Under the pieces are notes generated by a model. It made no database searches, had not been told where the DNA came from, and worked only from the letters and a program-made list of their open reading frames with translations. The position numbers and the translations under genes are program-made. Below are positions 42,118 to 54,047 of a DNA stretch of 64,000 bases, one piece after another. Position 1 is the first letter of the stretch, and every line of letters begins with the position of its first letter. Source of the DNA: Pseudomonas hamedanensis (GTDB lineage Bacteria; Pseudomonadota; Gammaproteobacteria; Pseudomonadales; Pseudomonadaceae); contig NZ_CP077091.1 of the NCBI RefSeq assembly GCF_014268595.2, positions 5,314,001 through 5,378,000 of the forward strand. Reading direction: 5' to 3'.

Positions 42118-42552
42118 TCAGGCGAGTGCGGTCAGCGAGCGCCGATAAAACGGCAGGATCAGGTCGCGTGTCAATGGTGCCAGATCAACCGCCGGATCAG
42201 TGGCCGGGTCGACCCAGATCACCTCTTCGATTTCAGCGGCCGGGCAAACCTCGGCATCGATCGTCAATTGAAAAATCTGTGCGCAGACGACATACCCAGG
42301 CTCATTCGCAGCCGGCGCCGCAAACTCACCGAGGAACGCAGCCTGCGCCGGATCGATGCACAGGCCCAGTTCTTCCTCCAGCTCGCGAGCCAGCGCGTGC
42401 ACCGGCAATTCCCGGGGTTCGATCTTGCCGCCCGGCTGCATGAACGCCGTGGTGCCGCGTTTGCGTACCAACAGGGTCTGGCCCTGCGCATTCAGCAGCA
42501 GCGCGGCGGCGATGTGGATAGTTTGAGCGGAAGCGACAGATGCGAGCGTCAT
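42118..42552 (-). CDS. Nudix hydrolase
   Basis: This 144-residue enzyme has a complete Nudix box G-x5-E-x7-RELEEELGL (starting GKIEPRELPVHALARELEEE). The N-terminal strand HIAAALLLNAQGQTLLVRKRG resembles MutT-like members acting on nucleoside diphosphate derivatives. The ATG at 42552 gives the family-sized protein; a longer upstream frame is unsupported. Substrate is unknown. Confidence 0.9.
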   Translation of the reverse strand: MTLASVASAQTIHIAAALLLNAQGQTLLVRKRGTTAFMQPGGKIEPRELPVHALARELEEELGLCIDPAQAAFLGEFAAPAANEPGYVVCAQIFQLTIDAEVCPAAEIEEVIWVDPATDPAVDLAPLTRDLILPFYRRSLTALA

Positions 42553-42619
42553 GGGTGACAACAGTCCCTGGGTCAAAAAAACCAAGGATCCCACGCCCGC
42601 CCCTGTCTCGTCATGCCCT

Positions 42620-43975
42620 TCAGCCCTCAGCCTGCAGCAAGCCCGGCTCGTCCTGCGGCACTTTGACAAAAACCTGATACTTGCCGCCCTCCATCGCTTC
42701 GAAAGCAATCAGCTTTTCAATCAGCGGAGCACTGAGTACCTTGCCGGCGTTGAGCAGGAGCATGCCGTTATCGGCGTTGAGGTTACGCGCCAGTTCTGTT
42801 CCCGCTGTCAGCTCGCGGGTGGTCACGACCTTGACGTCCGGGTCGATCAGGGTGATATCGCTGAGGAACGCCGCGCACACCTGGATAAAATCCTCGACCA
42901 GTTCCGGGTCGTACAGACGGCCACTGTATTGACGCAGGTAAAGCAGGGCTTCGTCGCTGTTCATCTGCCGTTCAAGAATCAGCCCGCGTTGCAGTTCGAC
43001 AAAGTCCACCGCCAGTTTCAACAAGCGCGAGCCGAACGGAATCGCCTCGCCCTTGAGGCGATCGGGAAAACCGCTGCCGTCCCAGCGCTCCTGATGATGG
43101 AGGATCAGCCGCGCGGCATCCTTCATCGGATCGAGGGTCATCAACAGCGATTCGCTCTGCTTCGGATATCCGCGATAACGCTCGCGCTCAGCGGAATGCA
43201 GCAGATCCGACGGCGTGACCATCATGGTGTCGGGCCAACTAAGTTTGCCAATGTTGTACAGGGCGGCCGCCATGGCCAGGTCGCGGCTGGTGGCTTCGTC
43301 CAGGCCGTGCGCCTTGCTGTAGCCGCGCACCAGTTCGATGATTTGCCGGTTGGTCTGTTTGGCCGGCGGCAGACGCAGATTGGCCAGCAGGGAGAACACT
43401 TCGGTGCCAGTGACGTAGCTGTGTTTGAGTTCTTCGTAAGCCAGATCGAGCATGTCGGCGGTCTGCTGCAACTCGGCGGTACGCGCGGCGACGTGCTTCT
43501 CCAGCGTGCTGTTGAGCAGCTTGAGCTGATCGTTCTGCACCCGGGCCAGACGCTCCAGGCGCTGGCGTTCGCGCTCGGAATGCTGGTGTTCCAGCGACTG
43601 GCGCAGAATCACCAGCAGTTCTTCGTCATTCCACGGTTTGCTGATGTAGCGGTGAATCTGGCCGTCGTTGATCGCCTTGATGATCGCCGTCGGATCGGCA
43701 TAGCCGGTGAGCATGATGCGCATCGTCGCTGGCCAGCGCTGACGGACCTGCGCCAGCAACGAGGCGCCGTCCATGTTCGGCATGCGTGCGTCACTCATCA
43801 CCAGGTCCACTGGCTGCTGCGCCAGTATCTCCAGCGCCTGGGCACCGCTGGTGGCCAAAAGGACATCGTAGGGCTGGCCGCGCAACAGGCGGCGCAGACT
43901 GTTGAGAATCGATTCTTCGTCATCGACCAGCAGCACCTTGGGGCGCTGGCTCGTCGAGGTGGTTTGTTCTTCCAT
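42620..43975 (-). CDS. Response regulator with degenerate HD-GYP domain
   Basis: This 451-residue protein has a receiver domain (about 12-130; phospho-acceptor Asp62 in VMSDARMPNMDG, Lys in SKPW) and a coiled coil (about 130-185). An HD-GYP-like domain follows (about 190-345), with a ~100-residue C-terminal tail. Active HD-GYP enzymes cleave c-di-GMP with an HD pair and several His ligands. Here the HD pair is Tyr240-Asn241 (LYNIGKL), the later HP is Tyr-Pro (Tyr270), the first His appears replaced (TNRQII), and GYP is GFP (302-304). HH at 293-294 and RWDGSG remain. It is probably a phosphorylation-controlled c-di-GMP reader or scaffold rather than an enzyme. It is divergent from the c-di-GMP operon at 44.2 kb. 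Confidence 0.88.
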   Translation of the reverse strand: MEEQTTSTSQRPKVLLVDDEESILNSLRRLLRGQPYDVLLATSGAQALEILAQQPVDLVMSDARMPNMDGASLLAQVRQRWPATMRIMLTGYADPTAIIKAINDGQIHRYISKPWNDEELLVILRQSLEHQHSERERQRLERLARVQNDQLKLLNSTLEKHVAARTAELQQTADMLDLAYEELKHSYVTGTEVFSLLANLRLPPAKQTNRQIIELVRGYSKAHGLDEATSRDLAMAAALYNIGKLSWPDTMMVTPSDLLHSAERERYRGYPKQSESLLMTLDPMKDAARLILHHQERWDGSGFPDRLKGEAIPFGSRLLKLAVDFVELQRGLILERQMNSDEALLYLRQYSGRLYDPELVEDFIQVCAAFLSDITLIDPDVKVVTTRELTAGTELARNLNADNGMLLLNAGKVLSAPLIEKLIAFEAMEGGKYQVFVKVPQDEPGLLQAEG

Positions 43976-44227
43976 GGTATGGCCTCAAGCGCAACAGTGG
44001 AGGTCAACGACGCGGCGCTCTGCCCCCGGCACCGACCCGCATCTGCTTTAAAGGCTAGATGATTTTGCCGATTGCTCACGCAAAACTTCTGCCTGGAAGC
44101 GCAGGCAAAGTGACGAACGGCCAACTACGCTCAACACAGTGAGCGGTTCCGTCCGCTGATAGGCCAGGAAATAAGGGAAAGGGATGCTCTTGACGACAAC
44201 CGCGTATGAAATCGCAAGCAGCACGGG

Positions 44228-46479
<2,252 letters not shown>

Positions 46480-46483
<4 letters not shown>

Positions 46484-48354
46484 AGACCCCGTTCCCGCAG
46501 ACCAACCGGCGCATTCTGATCATCGACGACACGCCGGCGATCCATGCTGACTTCCGCAAGATTCTCGCGCCACAGGCGCAGGACCCGGCCGATCTGCAGC
46601 AACTGGAACAGACGCTGTTCGGCACCCACCCGTCGGCCCACCTGACCTTCCAGCTCGATTCCGCCTATCAGGGCCAGGAAGCCCTGGCCCTGGTCGAGCG
46701 CGCCCTGGCCGCCGGCACCCCGTATGCCCTGGCCTTTATCGACATGCGCATGCCGCCCGGCTGGGATGGTCTGGAAACCATCGAGCAGCTCTGGCAGGTC
46801 GATCCGAACCTGCAAATCGCCTTATGCACCGCTTACAGCGATTACAGCTGGGAAGCCATGGCCGAAAGGCTGGCGTTCGGCGATCAATTGCTGATTTTGA
46901 AAAAGCCGTTCGACAGCCTGGAAATCCGTCAGATGGCCAACGCTCTGACCTGGAAATGGCAACTGGCGCAGGACGCGGCGTTGAAGATGCTCGCCCTTGA
47001 GCAAACCATCGAGGCGAGGGTGCATGAGCTGCTCAAAGTCTCGCACCTGCTGCAATACGACGCCCTCACGGGGCTGCCCAACAGCACGCTGCTCGGCGAT
47101 CGCCTGAGTCAGGCGCTGGCGGTCTGCCGGCGCCATGACAAGCAACTGGTGGTGATGTTTCTGGGTCTCGACCGCTTCAAACGCATCAACCATGCCCTGG
47201 GCCATCCGGCGGGCGACGAGATGCTCAAATGCACCGCGCGGCAATTAACGCTTTGCCTGCGCGATTCGGACTCGGTCTTTCGCTACGGCGCCGACGAATT
47301 CGTGGTGATCCTCAACGACATCAACCACCCGCAGCAAACCCACGGCGTCGCAGAAAAACTGCTCGCGGCCATTCGTGCACCGCAGACGATTGCCGGGCAT
47401 GACGTCAGCGTTACCGCCAGCCTGGGCATCAGCGTCTACCCCGAAGACGGGCTGGACGCCATCGTGCTGATCAAAAAAGCCGAAACCGCGATGCGCAACG
47501 TCAAGGAGCACGGTCCCGATGAAATCGGCTTTTTCATCGAAGCCATGAACCAGCACGCCCGGGAACAGCACAGCATCGAATCAGGTCTGCGCCGGGCCCT
47601 GCAAGCGCAAGAACTGGTCCTGCACTATCAACCCAAGGTCGACCTGCGCAGCGCCCGCGTGGTCGGGGCCGAGGCGCTGGTGCGCTGGCAGAAACCGGGG
47701 CATGGCTGGGTGTATCCCTCGGCATTTATCCCGGTGGCCGAGGACACTGGTCTGATCGTGCCGTTGAGCAAGTGGGTGCTGAATGAGGCCTGCCGTCAAC
47801 TGCGCGAATGGCAACTGGCCGGACTGCCGCCGATTCGCCTGTCGATCAACACCTCGCCCATCGACTTTCGCCAGCGCGACTTCGTTGACGGTGTCGAACA
47901 GGCGCTGAAGCAAAACAACCTGGCCGCCGAATGGCTGGAGCTGGAAATCACCGAAGGTGTGTTGATGCAAAACGTCGAGGCCACCCTGACCGCGCTCAAT
48001 CGGTTGAAGGCGCTGGGCACACGGCTGGCCATCGACGATTTCGGCACTGGCTATTCCAGCCTGAGTTATCTACGCCGCTTTCCCATTGACGTGCTGAAAA
48101 TCGATCAGTCGTTCATTCGCGGCCTGTGCAGCGACAGTCACGACGCCGCGCTGGTCAGCGCCATCATCAACCTGGGCAAGAGCCTGGGTTTGAACGTCAT
48201 CGCCGAAGGGATCGAAACCGCCGAACAACTGGCCTTTCTCAAGGCCCATCACTGCGAAGAAGGCCAAGGGTTTTATTTCAGCGAAGCCTTGCCGGCAGAT
48301 ACCTTCGCCCGCTGGCTGGCATCGGGAGAATGTGCACCGTGGAGCGCACCATGA
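46480..48354 (+). CDS. REC-GGDEF-EAL protein, degraded GGDEF and intact EAL
   Basis: This 624-residue protein probably degrades c-di-GMP. The receiver domain (about 8-165) is a close paralogue of the one in the preceding gene (IDDTPAIHADFRKIL, FIDMRMPPGWDG, LKKPF). The GGDEF domain is degraded: GADEF at 270-274 and LGLDRFK (Gly229) in place of the first metal Asp, while an RxxD site (RDSD) remains. The EAL domain looks complete: EALVRW from 398, LSINTS, ELEITEG, IDDFGTGYSSLSYL, LKIDQSF, IAEGIET and EGQGFYFSEAL. The pair thus splits synthesis and breakdown between two proteins. No PAS domain. Overlaps both neighbours by 4 nt. Confidence 0.93.
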
Positions 48355-49316
48355 ATCGGTCGACGGGCCTGGTGCCCTATGCCCTCGCGCTGCTGCTGAG
48401 CGGCGGCGCTGCCAGCGCCATCGCCGAACCGCTGAACGAGCCGCTCAAACCGCTGCCCGAGGTGCCCCGCCAGGATGCCGGACGCGTGGTCCTCGGACGG
48501 CAGTTGTTTCATGACCCCAGATTATCGGTCAACAACACCTTGTCCTGCGCCAGTTGCCATCAACTGGAGCACAACGGTGCCGACAGCCGAGCGCTTTCAA
48601 CGGGTTTCGACGGCAAACCCGTGGCGGTCAACACACCGACGGTATTCAACGCCAGCCTCAACTTCCGCCAGTTCTGGGACGGTCGCGTCGAAACGCTGGA
48701 GGAACAAAGCAACATCGTCATCACCAGTCCTCACGAAATGGGCAGCGACTGGAAGACCGTAATCGAGCGGATCGTCAGCGACGCCGGTTATCGCCGGGAC
48801 TTCGCCGCGGCCTACCCGGACGGCGTGACCCGGGCCAATATCCAGCAGGCGCTGGCCGCCTTCGAACGCACCTTGCTGACCCCCGGTTCGCGTTTCGATC
48901 AATACCTGCTGGGCGATACCGCCGCCATTACCTATGAGGAGAAGCAAGGCTATCAGCGCTTCAAGGATTACGGCTGCATCGCCTGCCATCAGGGCGTGAA
49001 TATCGGCGGCAACATGTTTCAGAAATTCGGCGTGTTCGGCGATTACATCGCCGATCGCGGCAACCCGACATCGGCTGACCAAGGGCGTTTCAATGTCACC
49101 GCCGACGAGGCCGATCGTGCGGTATTCAAAGTGCCGAGCCTGCGCAACGTCGCGCTGACCGCACCGTACTTCCATGACGGCTCGGCACCCGACCTCGAGC
49201 GGGCTGTGGATATCATGTTCCAGTACCAGTTGGGCCGCATGCCCAGCGCTGAAGACAAAAGCCTGATCATCCAGTTTCTCAAGACCCTGACCGGCAAGAC
49301 GGAGGGCAAGCCATGA
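48351..49316 (+). CDS. Secreted di-heme cytochrome c peroxidase (Ccp/MauG family)
   Basis: This 321-residue protein has a signal peptide (about 1-25, ending SAIAE) and two c-type heme sites, CASCH at 66-70 and CIACH at 209-213. It matches the di-heme peroxidase family, which reduces H2O2 in the periplasm with electrons from cytochrome c. Family segments include LGRQLFHDPRLS, TPTVFNASLNFRQFWDGR, and a C-terminal FKVPSLRNVALTAPYFHDGS. The start ATG overlaps the stop of the upstream EAL gene and its stop overlaps the kinase gene downstream. A peroxidase placed inside a signalling operon is unusual and suggests a redox input or a controlled function. Confidence 0.93.
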   Translation: MNRSTGLVPYALALLLSGGAASAIAEPLNEPLKPLPEVPRQDAGRVVLGRQLFHDPRLSVNNTLSCASCHQLEHNGADSRALSTGFDGKPVAVNTPTVFNASLNFRQFWDGRVETLEEQSNIVITSPHEMGSDWKTVIERIVSDAGYRRDFAAAYPDGVTRANIQQALAAFERTLLTPGSRFDQYLLGDTAAITYEEKQGYQRFKDYGCIACHQGVNIGGNMFQKFGVFGDYIADRGNPTSADQGRFNVTADEADRAVFKVPSLRNVALTAPYFHDGSAPDLERAVDIMFQYQLGRMPSAEDKSLIIQFLKTLTGKTEGKP

Positions 49317-51127
49317 TCGACATTTCACGCCGGCGCAGCCTGTTGCTGCTCGCCCTGATTGCCCTGGCGCTGGCCTCGGTGCTGCTGTTTCTGTATCTCA
49401 AGTCCAACTCCGAGCAGACCATGACTTACACCGAGTCGCGGGATCTGATCCGGCAGATCAAGCAGCAGGACTCGCTGTGGGAAAACGAGATCCTCAAGGC
49501 CAGGGTAGCGATTTCGCACAACTACGACCCGCTGGTGTCGCCGATGAACGAGATGAACCGGCTCTGGGCGCAGTTCGATTCGCTGGAGTCCGGCCACGGT
49601 CGTAACGACCTGGCGCAATGGAACGGCGCCCATGAGGCCTTTTTGCAGGCGATGCAGGAAAAGACCCGCCTGGTCGAACAGTTCAAGTCGCATAACGCCC
49701 TGCTGCGCAACTCACTGGCGTTTCTGCCGACCGCCGAGGACGACATTCAGCAGCAACTCGCCGCGCTGTCCGATTTCGACAAATTGCAGCAGCAAAACAT
49801 CGTCACCGACACCTACGACTTACTGCTCAGCACGCTGGAATACGCCCAGGTCACCACTGTGGAAAAAGCCGCCGAAATCGAGCTGGGCCTGAACAAACTG
49901 GCGGTCAACGCCGAACGCCTGCCAGCGGATTTCAAGGCCCCGATCAGAATCCTCAGCAACCACATCGCTCTGATTGCTCGGGAGCAGCCGGTGGTCAATC
50001 AGGTACTCGAAAGCATCGAGGCCGTCCCCGTCGCCGAACAGCTGGACAGCCTCACCACCCTGCTCGATCGCGACCAGCGGCGCGTCGAGATAACCGACCG
50101 TCAGTATCACTTCTACCTGCTGCTGTTTTCTGTGCTGCTGATGTTGTCGCTGGTGTGGCTGGCGATCCGTCTGATCGGCAGCTTCGCGGAAATCAACCGG
50201 GTCAACGCGGCGTTGCAGACCGCCAACGATGTGCTGGAGCAACGGGTCGAGGAACGCACCCGCGAGCTGCGCAATGCCCAGAGCGAACTGCTCGACGCGG
50301 CCCGTCAGGCCGGCATGGCGGAAATTGCGACCAATGTGCTGCACAACGTCGGCAACGTCCTCAACAGCGTGAATATTTCTTCTGACCTGATCGCGCGCAA
50401 ATTGCGCAGCAGCAAGACCCAGGGCCTGGGCAAAGCCATGCAGTTGATCAATGACCATCCCGATGACCTGGGGGTATTTCTCAGCGAAGACGCCAAGGGC
50501 AAACTGCTGCCCGGCTATCTCAATCAACTGGTCACCGCCATCGCCCAGGAACAACAGGAGATGGCCGACGAGTTGACCCAGATGAGCAAAAGCGTCGACC
50601 ACATCAAAGACATCGTCGCTACCCAGCAGTCCTACGCCGGCGCCAGCAGCATGACCGAGCCGCTGTACATCGATCAGTTGCTCGAAGATGCCTTGCGCAT
50701 GAACGCCGGCGCGCTGACCCGACATCACGTCACCGTGGTCAAGGCCTACGACGACGTGCCGCAAGTGATGGGCGACAAGCACCGTTTGCTGCTGATCCTG
50801 ATCAACCTCATCAGCAACGCCAAATACGCGATGTCGGACCTGAGCAATCGTCCGCGCACCATGACCCTGGGCGTCAGGACTGTCGATGAGCGCTTTCTCG
50901 AAATCAGCGTCAAGGACGACGGCGAAGGCATTGCCGCCGAGAACATGACGCGGATCTTTGCCCACGGTTTTACCACCCGCAAGGAAGGCCACGGCTTCGG
51001 CTTGCACAGCTGTGCGCTGGCGGCCATCGAAATGAACGGCCATCTCACCGCCCACAGCGACGGGCCGGGCACAGGTGCGCTGTTCACCTTGCAGATACCC
51101 TTGATCACCGTCACGGAGAACGCATGA
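49313..51127 (+). CDS. Membrane histidine kinase with DAHL-like periplasmic domain
   Basis: This 604-residue kinase has membrane helices at about 9-28 and 263-287 that bound a ~235-residue all-helical periplasmic region. That region resembles the DAHL sensor family (for example KSHNALLRNSLAFLP). A coiled coil follows (about 300-330), then the phospho-acceptor His344 in TNVLHNVGNVLNS and an HATPase with ISNAKYAMSD, DDGEGI and HGFGLHS motifs. The H-box is the HNVGN type, not the common HExxNP. It probably senses a periplasmic signal, perhaps linked to the peroxidase made from the preceding gene, and feeds the paralogous receiver domains of this operon. Confidence 0.88.
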   Translation: MIDISRRRSLLLLALIALALASVLLFLYLKSNSEQTMTYTESRDLIRQIKQQDSLWENEILKARVAISHNYDPLVSPMNEMNRLWAQFDSLESGHGRNDLAQWNGAHEAFLQAMQEKTRLVEQFKSHNALLRNSLAFLPTAEDDIQQQLAALSDFDKLQQQNIVTDTYDLLLSTLEYAQVTTVEKAAEIELGLNKLAVNAERLPADFKAPIRILSNHIALIAREQPVVNQVLESIEAVPVAEQLDSLTTLLDRDQRRVEITDRQYHFYLLLFSVLLMLSLVWLAIRLIGSFAEINRVNAALQTANDVLEQRVEERTRELRNAQSELLDAARQAGMAEIATNVLHNVGNVLNSVNISSDLIARKLRSSKTQGLGKAMQLINDHPDDLGVFLSEDAKGKLLPGYLNQLVTAIAQEQQEMADELTQMSKSVDHIKDIVATQQSYAGASSMTEPLYIDQLLEDALRMNAGALTRHHVTVVKAYDDVPQVMGDKHRLLLILINLISNAKYAMSDLSNRPRTMTLGVRTVDERFLEISVKDDGEGIAAENMTRIFAHGFTTRKEGHGFGLHSCALAAIEMNGHLTAHSDGPGTGALFTLQIPLITVTENA

Positions 51128-52527
51128 GCGAGCTGTCGAACCGCCGCATTCTGCTGATCGACGACATGCCGTCGATTCACGAGGACTTTCGCAAGATTCT
51201 CATGCCCGCCACACCACAGTCGGTAGAGCTGGACGAAATGGAAGCCGCGCTGTTTGGCGCCCAGGCCCGGCCCGAGCGGCCGCTGTTCGAACTGGACTCG
51301 GCCTACGGCGGCGAGGAAGGCCTGGGCAAACTGATCCAGGCCCTGCAGGAACAACGCCCCTATGCACTGGCGTTCGTCGACATGCGCATGCCCGATGGCT
51401 GGGATGGCGCGAAAACCATCGAGCATCTATGGCAGCACGATCCGCAATTACAGGTGGTGGTGTGTACTGCCTATTCGGATTATTCCTGGGACGAACTGCT
51501 CGACCGACTCCAGGCCCATGATCGCTTGCTGATCCTGAAAAAACCCTTCGACAACATCGAAGTCCAGCAGATGGCCAACACGCTGCTGACCAAATGGCAG
51601 ATGACCGAAAGAGCCTCGCTGCAGATGCACCATCTGGAACATCTGGTCGATCAGCGCACCGCCCAGTTCAAGCAGGCCAGCGAAGACTTGCAGCGGGAGA
51701 TCGACGAGCGCAAACAACTGGAAGGGCAACTGGTGCAGTCGGAAAAACTCGCCTCGCTGGGGCAATTGGCGGCGGGGGTCGCTCACGAAATCAACAACCC
51801 GATCGGCTTCATTTCTTCCAACCTCGGCACGCTCGACGGTTACTTCAATCAGCTGCGTCCCCTGTTCGATGCCTACCACAGCATCGGCCAAACCCTGGGC
51901 GGCGAGTCCGCCGCCCGTTTGCAGCAACAGCGCGAAGCGGCCGAACTGGATTTTCTTCTCGAAGACATCCCGCTGCTGATCCGTGAATCCAAGGAGGGCA
52001 TCGGCCGGGTCGGGCAGATCGTCAAGGACTTGAAAGACTTCTCCCGCGTCGACACCCAGCAGCAATGGCAATGGGCGAATCTGCAGCAAGGCATCGAATC
52101 GACCCTGAACATCGTCGCCAGCGAACTCAAATACAAGGCTGATCTGGTCAAGGATTACCAGCCTCTGCCGGACATCGAATGCCTGCCCTCGCAAATCAAT
52201 CAGGTCATCATGAACCTGGTGGTCAACGCCGCGCAGGCCATGGGTCCGGAGCGCGGCACCATTACCTTGCGCACCGGCGTCGAGGGCGACAACGTCTGGA
52301 TCGAAGTCGCCGACACCGGTTCGGGCATCCCTGCGGACACGCTGCAGAAAATCTTCGATCCGTTCTTCACCACCAAACCGGTCGGCCAAGGCACGGGGCT
52401 TGGGCTGTCGCTGTCTTACGGTATCGTGAAAAAACACGGCGGCGATATTCAGGTTCGCAGCGAATTGGGCGTGGGCACGACATTCCGTGTCGAACTGCCC
52501 ATACGCCAGAACCGACTGGCCGTTTGA
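51124..52527 (+). CDS. REC-histidine kinase (receiver first, kinase second)
   Basis: This 467-residue soluble protein starts with the third copy of the operon's receiver domain (about 5-160; [15 protein letters not shown], Asp in [12 protein letters not shown], Lys in LKKPF). A coiled coil (about 165-205) leads to a HisKA domain with His221 ([12 protein letters not shown]), and an HATPase has [36 protein letters not shown] and a standard end. The order REC-HK suits a relay node that receives phosphate from one kinase and passes it on. It is the last gene of the operon and ends 8 bases from the convergent permease gene. Confidence 0.9.
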   Translation: MSELSNRRILLIDDMPSIHEDFRKILMPATPQSVELDEMEAALFGAQARPERPLFELDSAYGGEEGLGKLIQALQEQRPYALAFVDMRMPDGWDGAKTIEHLWQHDPQLQVVVCTAYSDYSWDELLDRLQAHDRLLILKKPFDNIEVQQMANTLLTKWQMTERASLQMHHLEHLVDQRTAQFKQASEDLQREIDERKQLEGQLVQSEKLASLGQLAAGVAHEINNPIGFISSNLGTLDGYFNQLRPLFDAYHSIGQTLGGESAARLQQQREAAELDFLLEDIPLLIRESKEGIGRVGQIVKDLKDFSRVDTQQQWQWANLQQGIESTLNIVASELKYKADLVKDYQPLPDIECLPSQINQVIMNLVVNAAQAMGPERGTITLRTGVEGDNVWIEVADTGSGIPADTLQKIFDPFFTTKPVGQGTGLGLSLSYGIVKKHGGDIQVRSELGVGTTFRVELPIRQNRLAV

Positions 52528-52534
52528 GGCACAT

Positions 52535-53860
52535 TCAGCCGGCTTCCTGAAAATCCAGTTCCGGCGGCTGACGACGGAAACCACCGGTGAGCACCGCGAG
52601 GTACACCACGCCAATCGCCAACCAGCTCAACCCCAGCCAGACCGCCAGATGATCGAGGCTGACCATCAGCCACAAATCCGCAACCAGGCCGATCAGCGGG
52701 CAGAGCAAAAACAGCAACAGCTCGCGCGGGCCTTTTTTCTCGCCGCCGATCCAGTAGTGGAAAATCACCGACAGGTTGACCAGGCTGAACGCCAGGAACG
52801 CGCCGAAGTTGATGAACGAAGTCGAGGTGGTGACGTCGAGTTTCAGCGCCAGCAACGCCACTGCCGCACACAGCAGAATGCTGTTGACCGGCGTACCGAA
52901 GCGCGTGTGCAAGGTGCCGAAAAACGACTTCGGCAAGACCCCGTCTCGGCCCATGGCGAACAGCAGCCGCGAACCGCTGGCCTGCGCCGACAAGCCTGAG
53001 GCGAACTGGCCGACGATCAGACCAATGAGGAAGATCGACACAAACAGATCGCCACCGATGTTGCGGGCGATTTCATAGGCTGCCGAATCGACGCTGTCGA
53101 ACTGGAACGACGGATGCGCGATTTGCACAAAGTACGAGACGCCGACGAAGATCAAACCGCCGATCAGGGTGATCAGCATGATCGCCCGGGGAATGGTGCG
53201 GCGCGGATCGCGGGTTTCTTCGGTCAGGGTACTGACCGCGTCGAAGCCGAGGAACGAATAGCAGGCAATCGCCGCGCCGCTCATGATCAGCGGCATCTGC
53301 ATGTCGCCGTTGAAGAACGGTTTGATCGACCACAGCGGCGTACTCGCATCGCCGCCGATGTAGTGAATGCACAGCGCAACGAACGCGATCAGCACGAGGA
53401 ACTGCACCAGCATCAGCAAGGCGTTGATGCCATTGGCCAGTTTCAAGCCGATGATATTGATCGCACTGGTGATGCCGATGAACGCCAGCACCCAGATCCA
53501 CTGCGGGATCGACGGGAACGCCGAAGCCAGGTAGGCCGAGCCGATCAACCAGATGGCCATGGGCAGAAACAGGTAATCGAGCAACACCGCCCACCCGGCA
53601 ATGAAACCGAGCTTGGGGCTGATTGCCTTGCGTACATAGCTGTAAGCCGAGCCGGCCACCGGGAAAGCGGCGGCCATGCGTCCGTAACTCATGGCGGTGA
53701 AGAACATCGCCACCAGTGCTGCCAGGTAGGCCGCCGGGACCATGCCGGCGGTGGCCTGGGCGAGGATGCCGAAGGTGCCGAGGACAATGATCGGCGTCAT
53801 GTAGGCGATGCCAAACAGCACCACCGACCCTAGCGAAAGGGTGCGTTGCAAACGAGCCAT
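52535..53860 (-). CDS. APC-family amino acid/polyamine permease
   Basis: This 441-residue inner-membrane protein has 12 predicted helices and the APC N-terminal pattern LSLGSVVLFGIAYMTPIIVLG, with FLGFDAVSTLTEETRDPRR in the middle. It resembles the PuuP/YeeF-like group of amine or amino-acid importers. I chose the ATG at 53860. It lies downstream of the nitrilase-family amidase gene on the same strand (separated by a REP-like element), which hints at uptake of an amide or amine for that enzyme. Confidence 0.88.
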   Translation of the reverse strand: MARLQRTLSLGSVVLFGIAYMTPIIVLGTFGILAQATAGMVPAAYLAALVAMFFTAMSYGRMAAAFPVAGSAYSYVRKAISPKLGFIAGWAVLLDYLFLPMAIWLIGSAYLASAFPSIPQWIWVLAFIGITSAINIIGLKLANGINALLMLVQFLVLIAFVALCIHYIGGDASTPLWSIKPFFNGDMQMPLIMSGAAIACYSFLGFDAVSTLTEETRDPRRTIPRAIMLITLIGGLIFVGVSYFVQIAHPSFQFDSVDSAAYEIARNIGGDLFVSIFLIGLIVGQFASGLSAQASGSRLLFAMGRDGVLPKSFFGTLHTRFGTPVNSILLCAAVALLALKLDVTTSTSFINFGAFLAFSLVNLSVIFHYWIGGEKKGPRELLLFLLCPLIGLVADLWLMVSLDHLAVWLGLSWLAIGVVYLAVLTGGFRRQPPELDFQEAG

Positions 53861-53929
53861 GGGCGTCTTACTCCGAATGTTATTGGATTTATGGCAGAGC
53901 CGGATTCGGCGAAAATTTCGGGTGTGACT

Positions 53930-54037
53930 GATCGTTCCCACGCTCCGCGTGGGAATGCCTCAATGGACGCTCTGCGTCCGCTCTTGGGACGCAGAGCGTC
54001 CCGGGCTGCATTCCCACGCAGAGCGTGGGAACGATCG
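53930..54037. repeat. Inverted repeat, family C (GTTCCCACGCTC type)
   Basis: ATCGTTCCCACGCTCCGCGT at the left and GCAGAGCGTGGGAACGATCG at the right form the outer arms. An inner pair, gacgctctgcgtc/gacgcagagcgtc, forms a second hairpin. It lies between the permease and the amidase genes and differs in sequence from families A and B. Confidence 0.85.
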
Positions 54038-54047
54038 GAGTAAAGGG

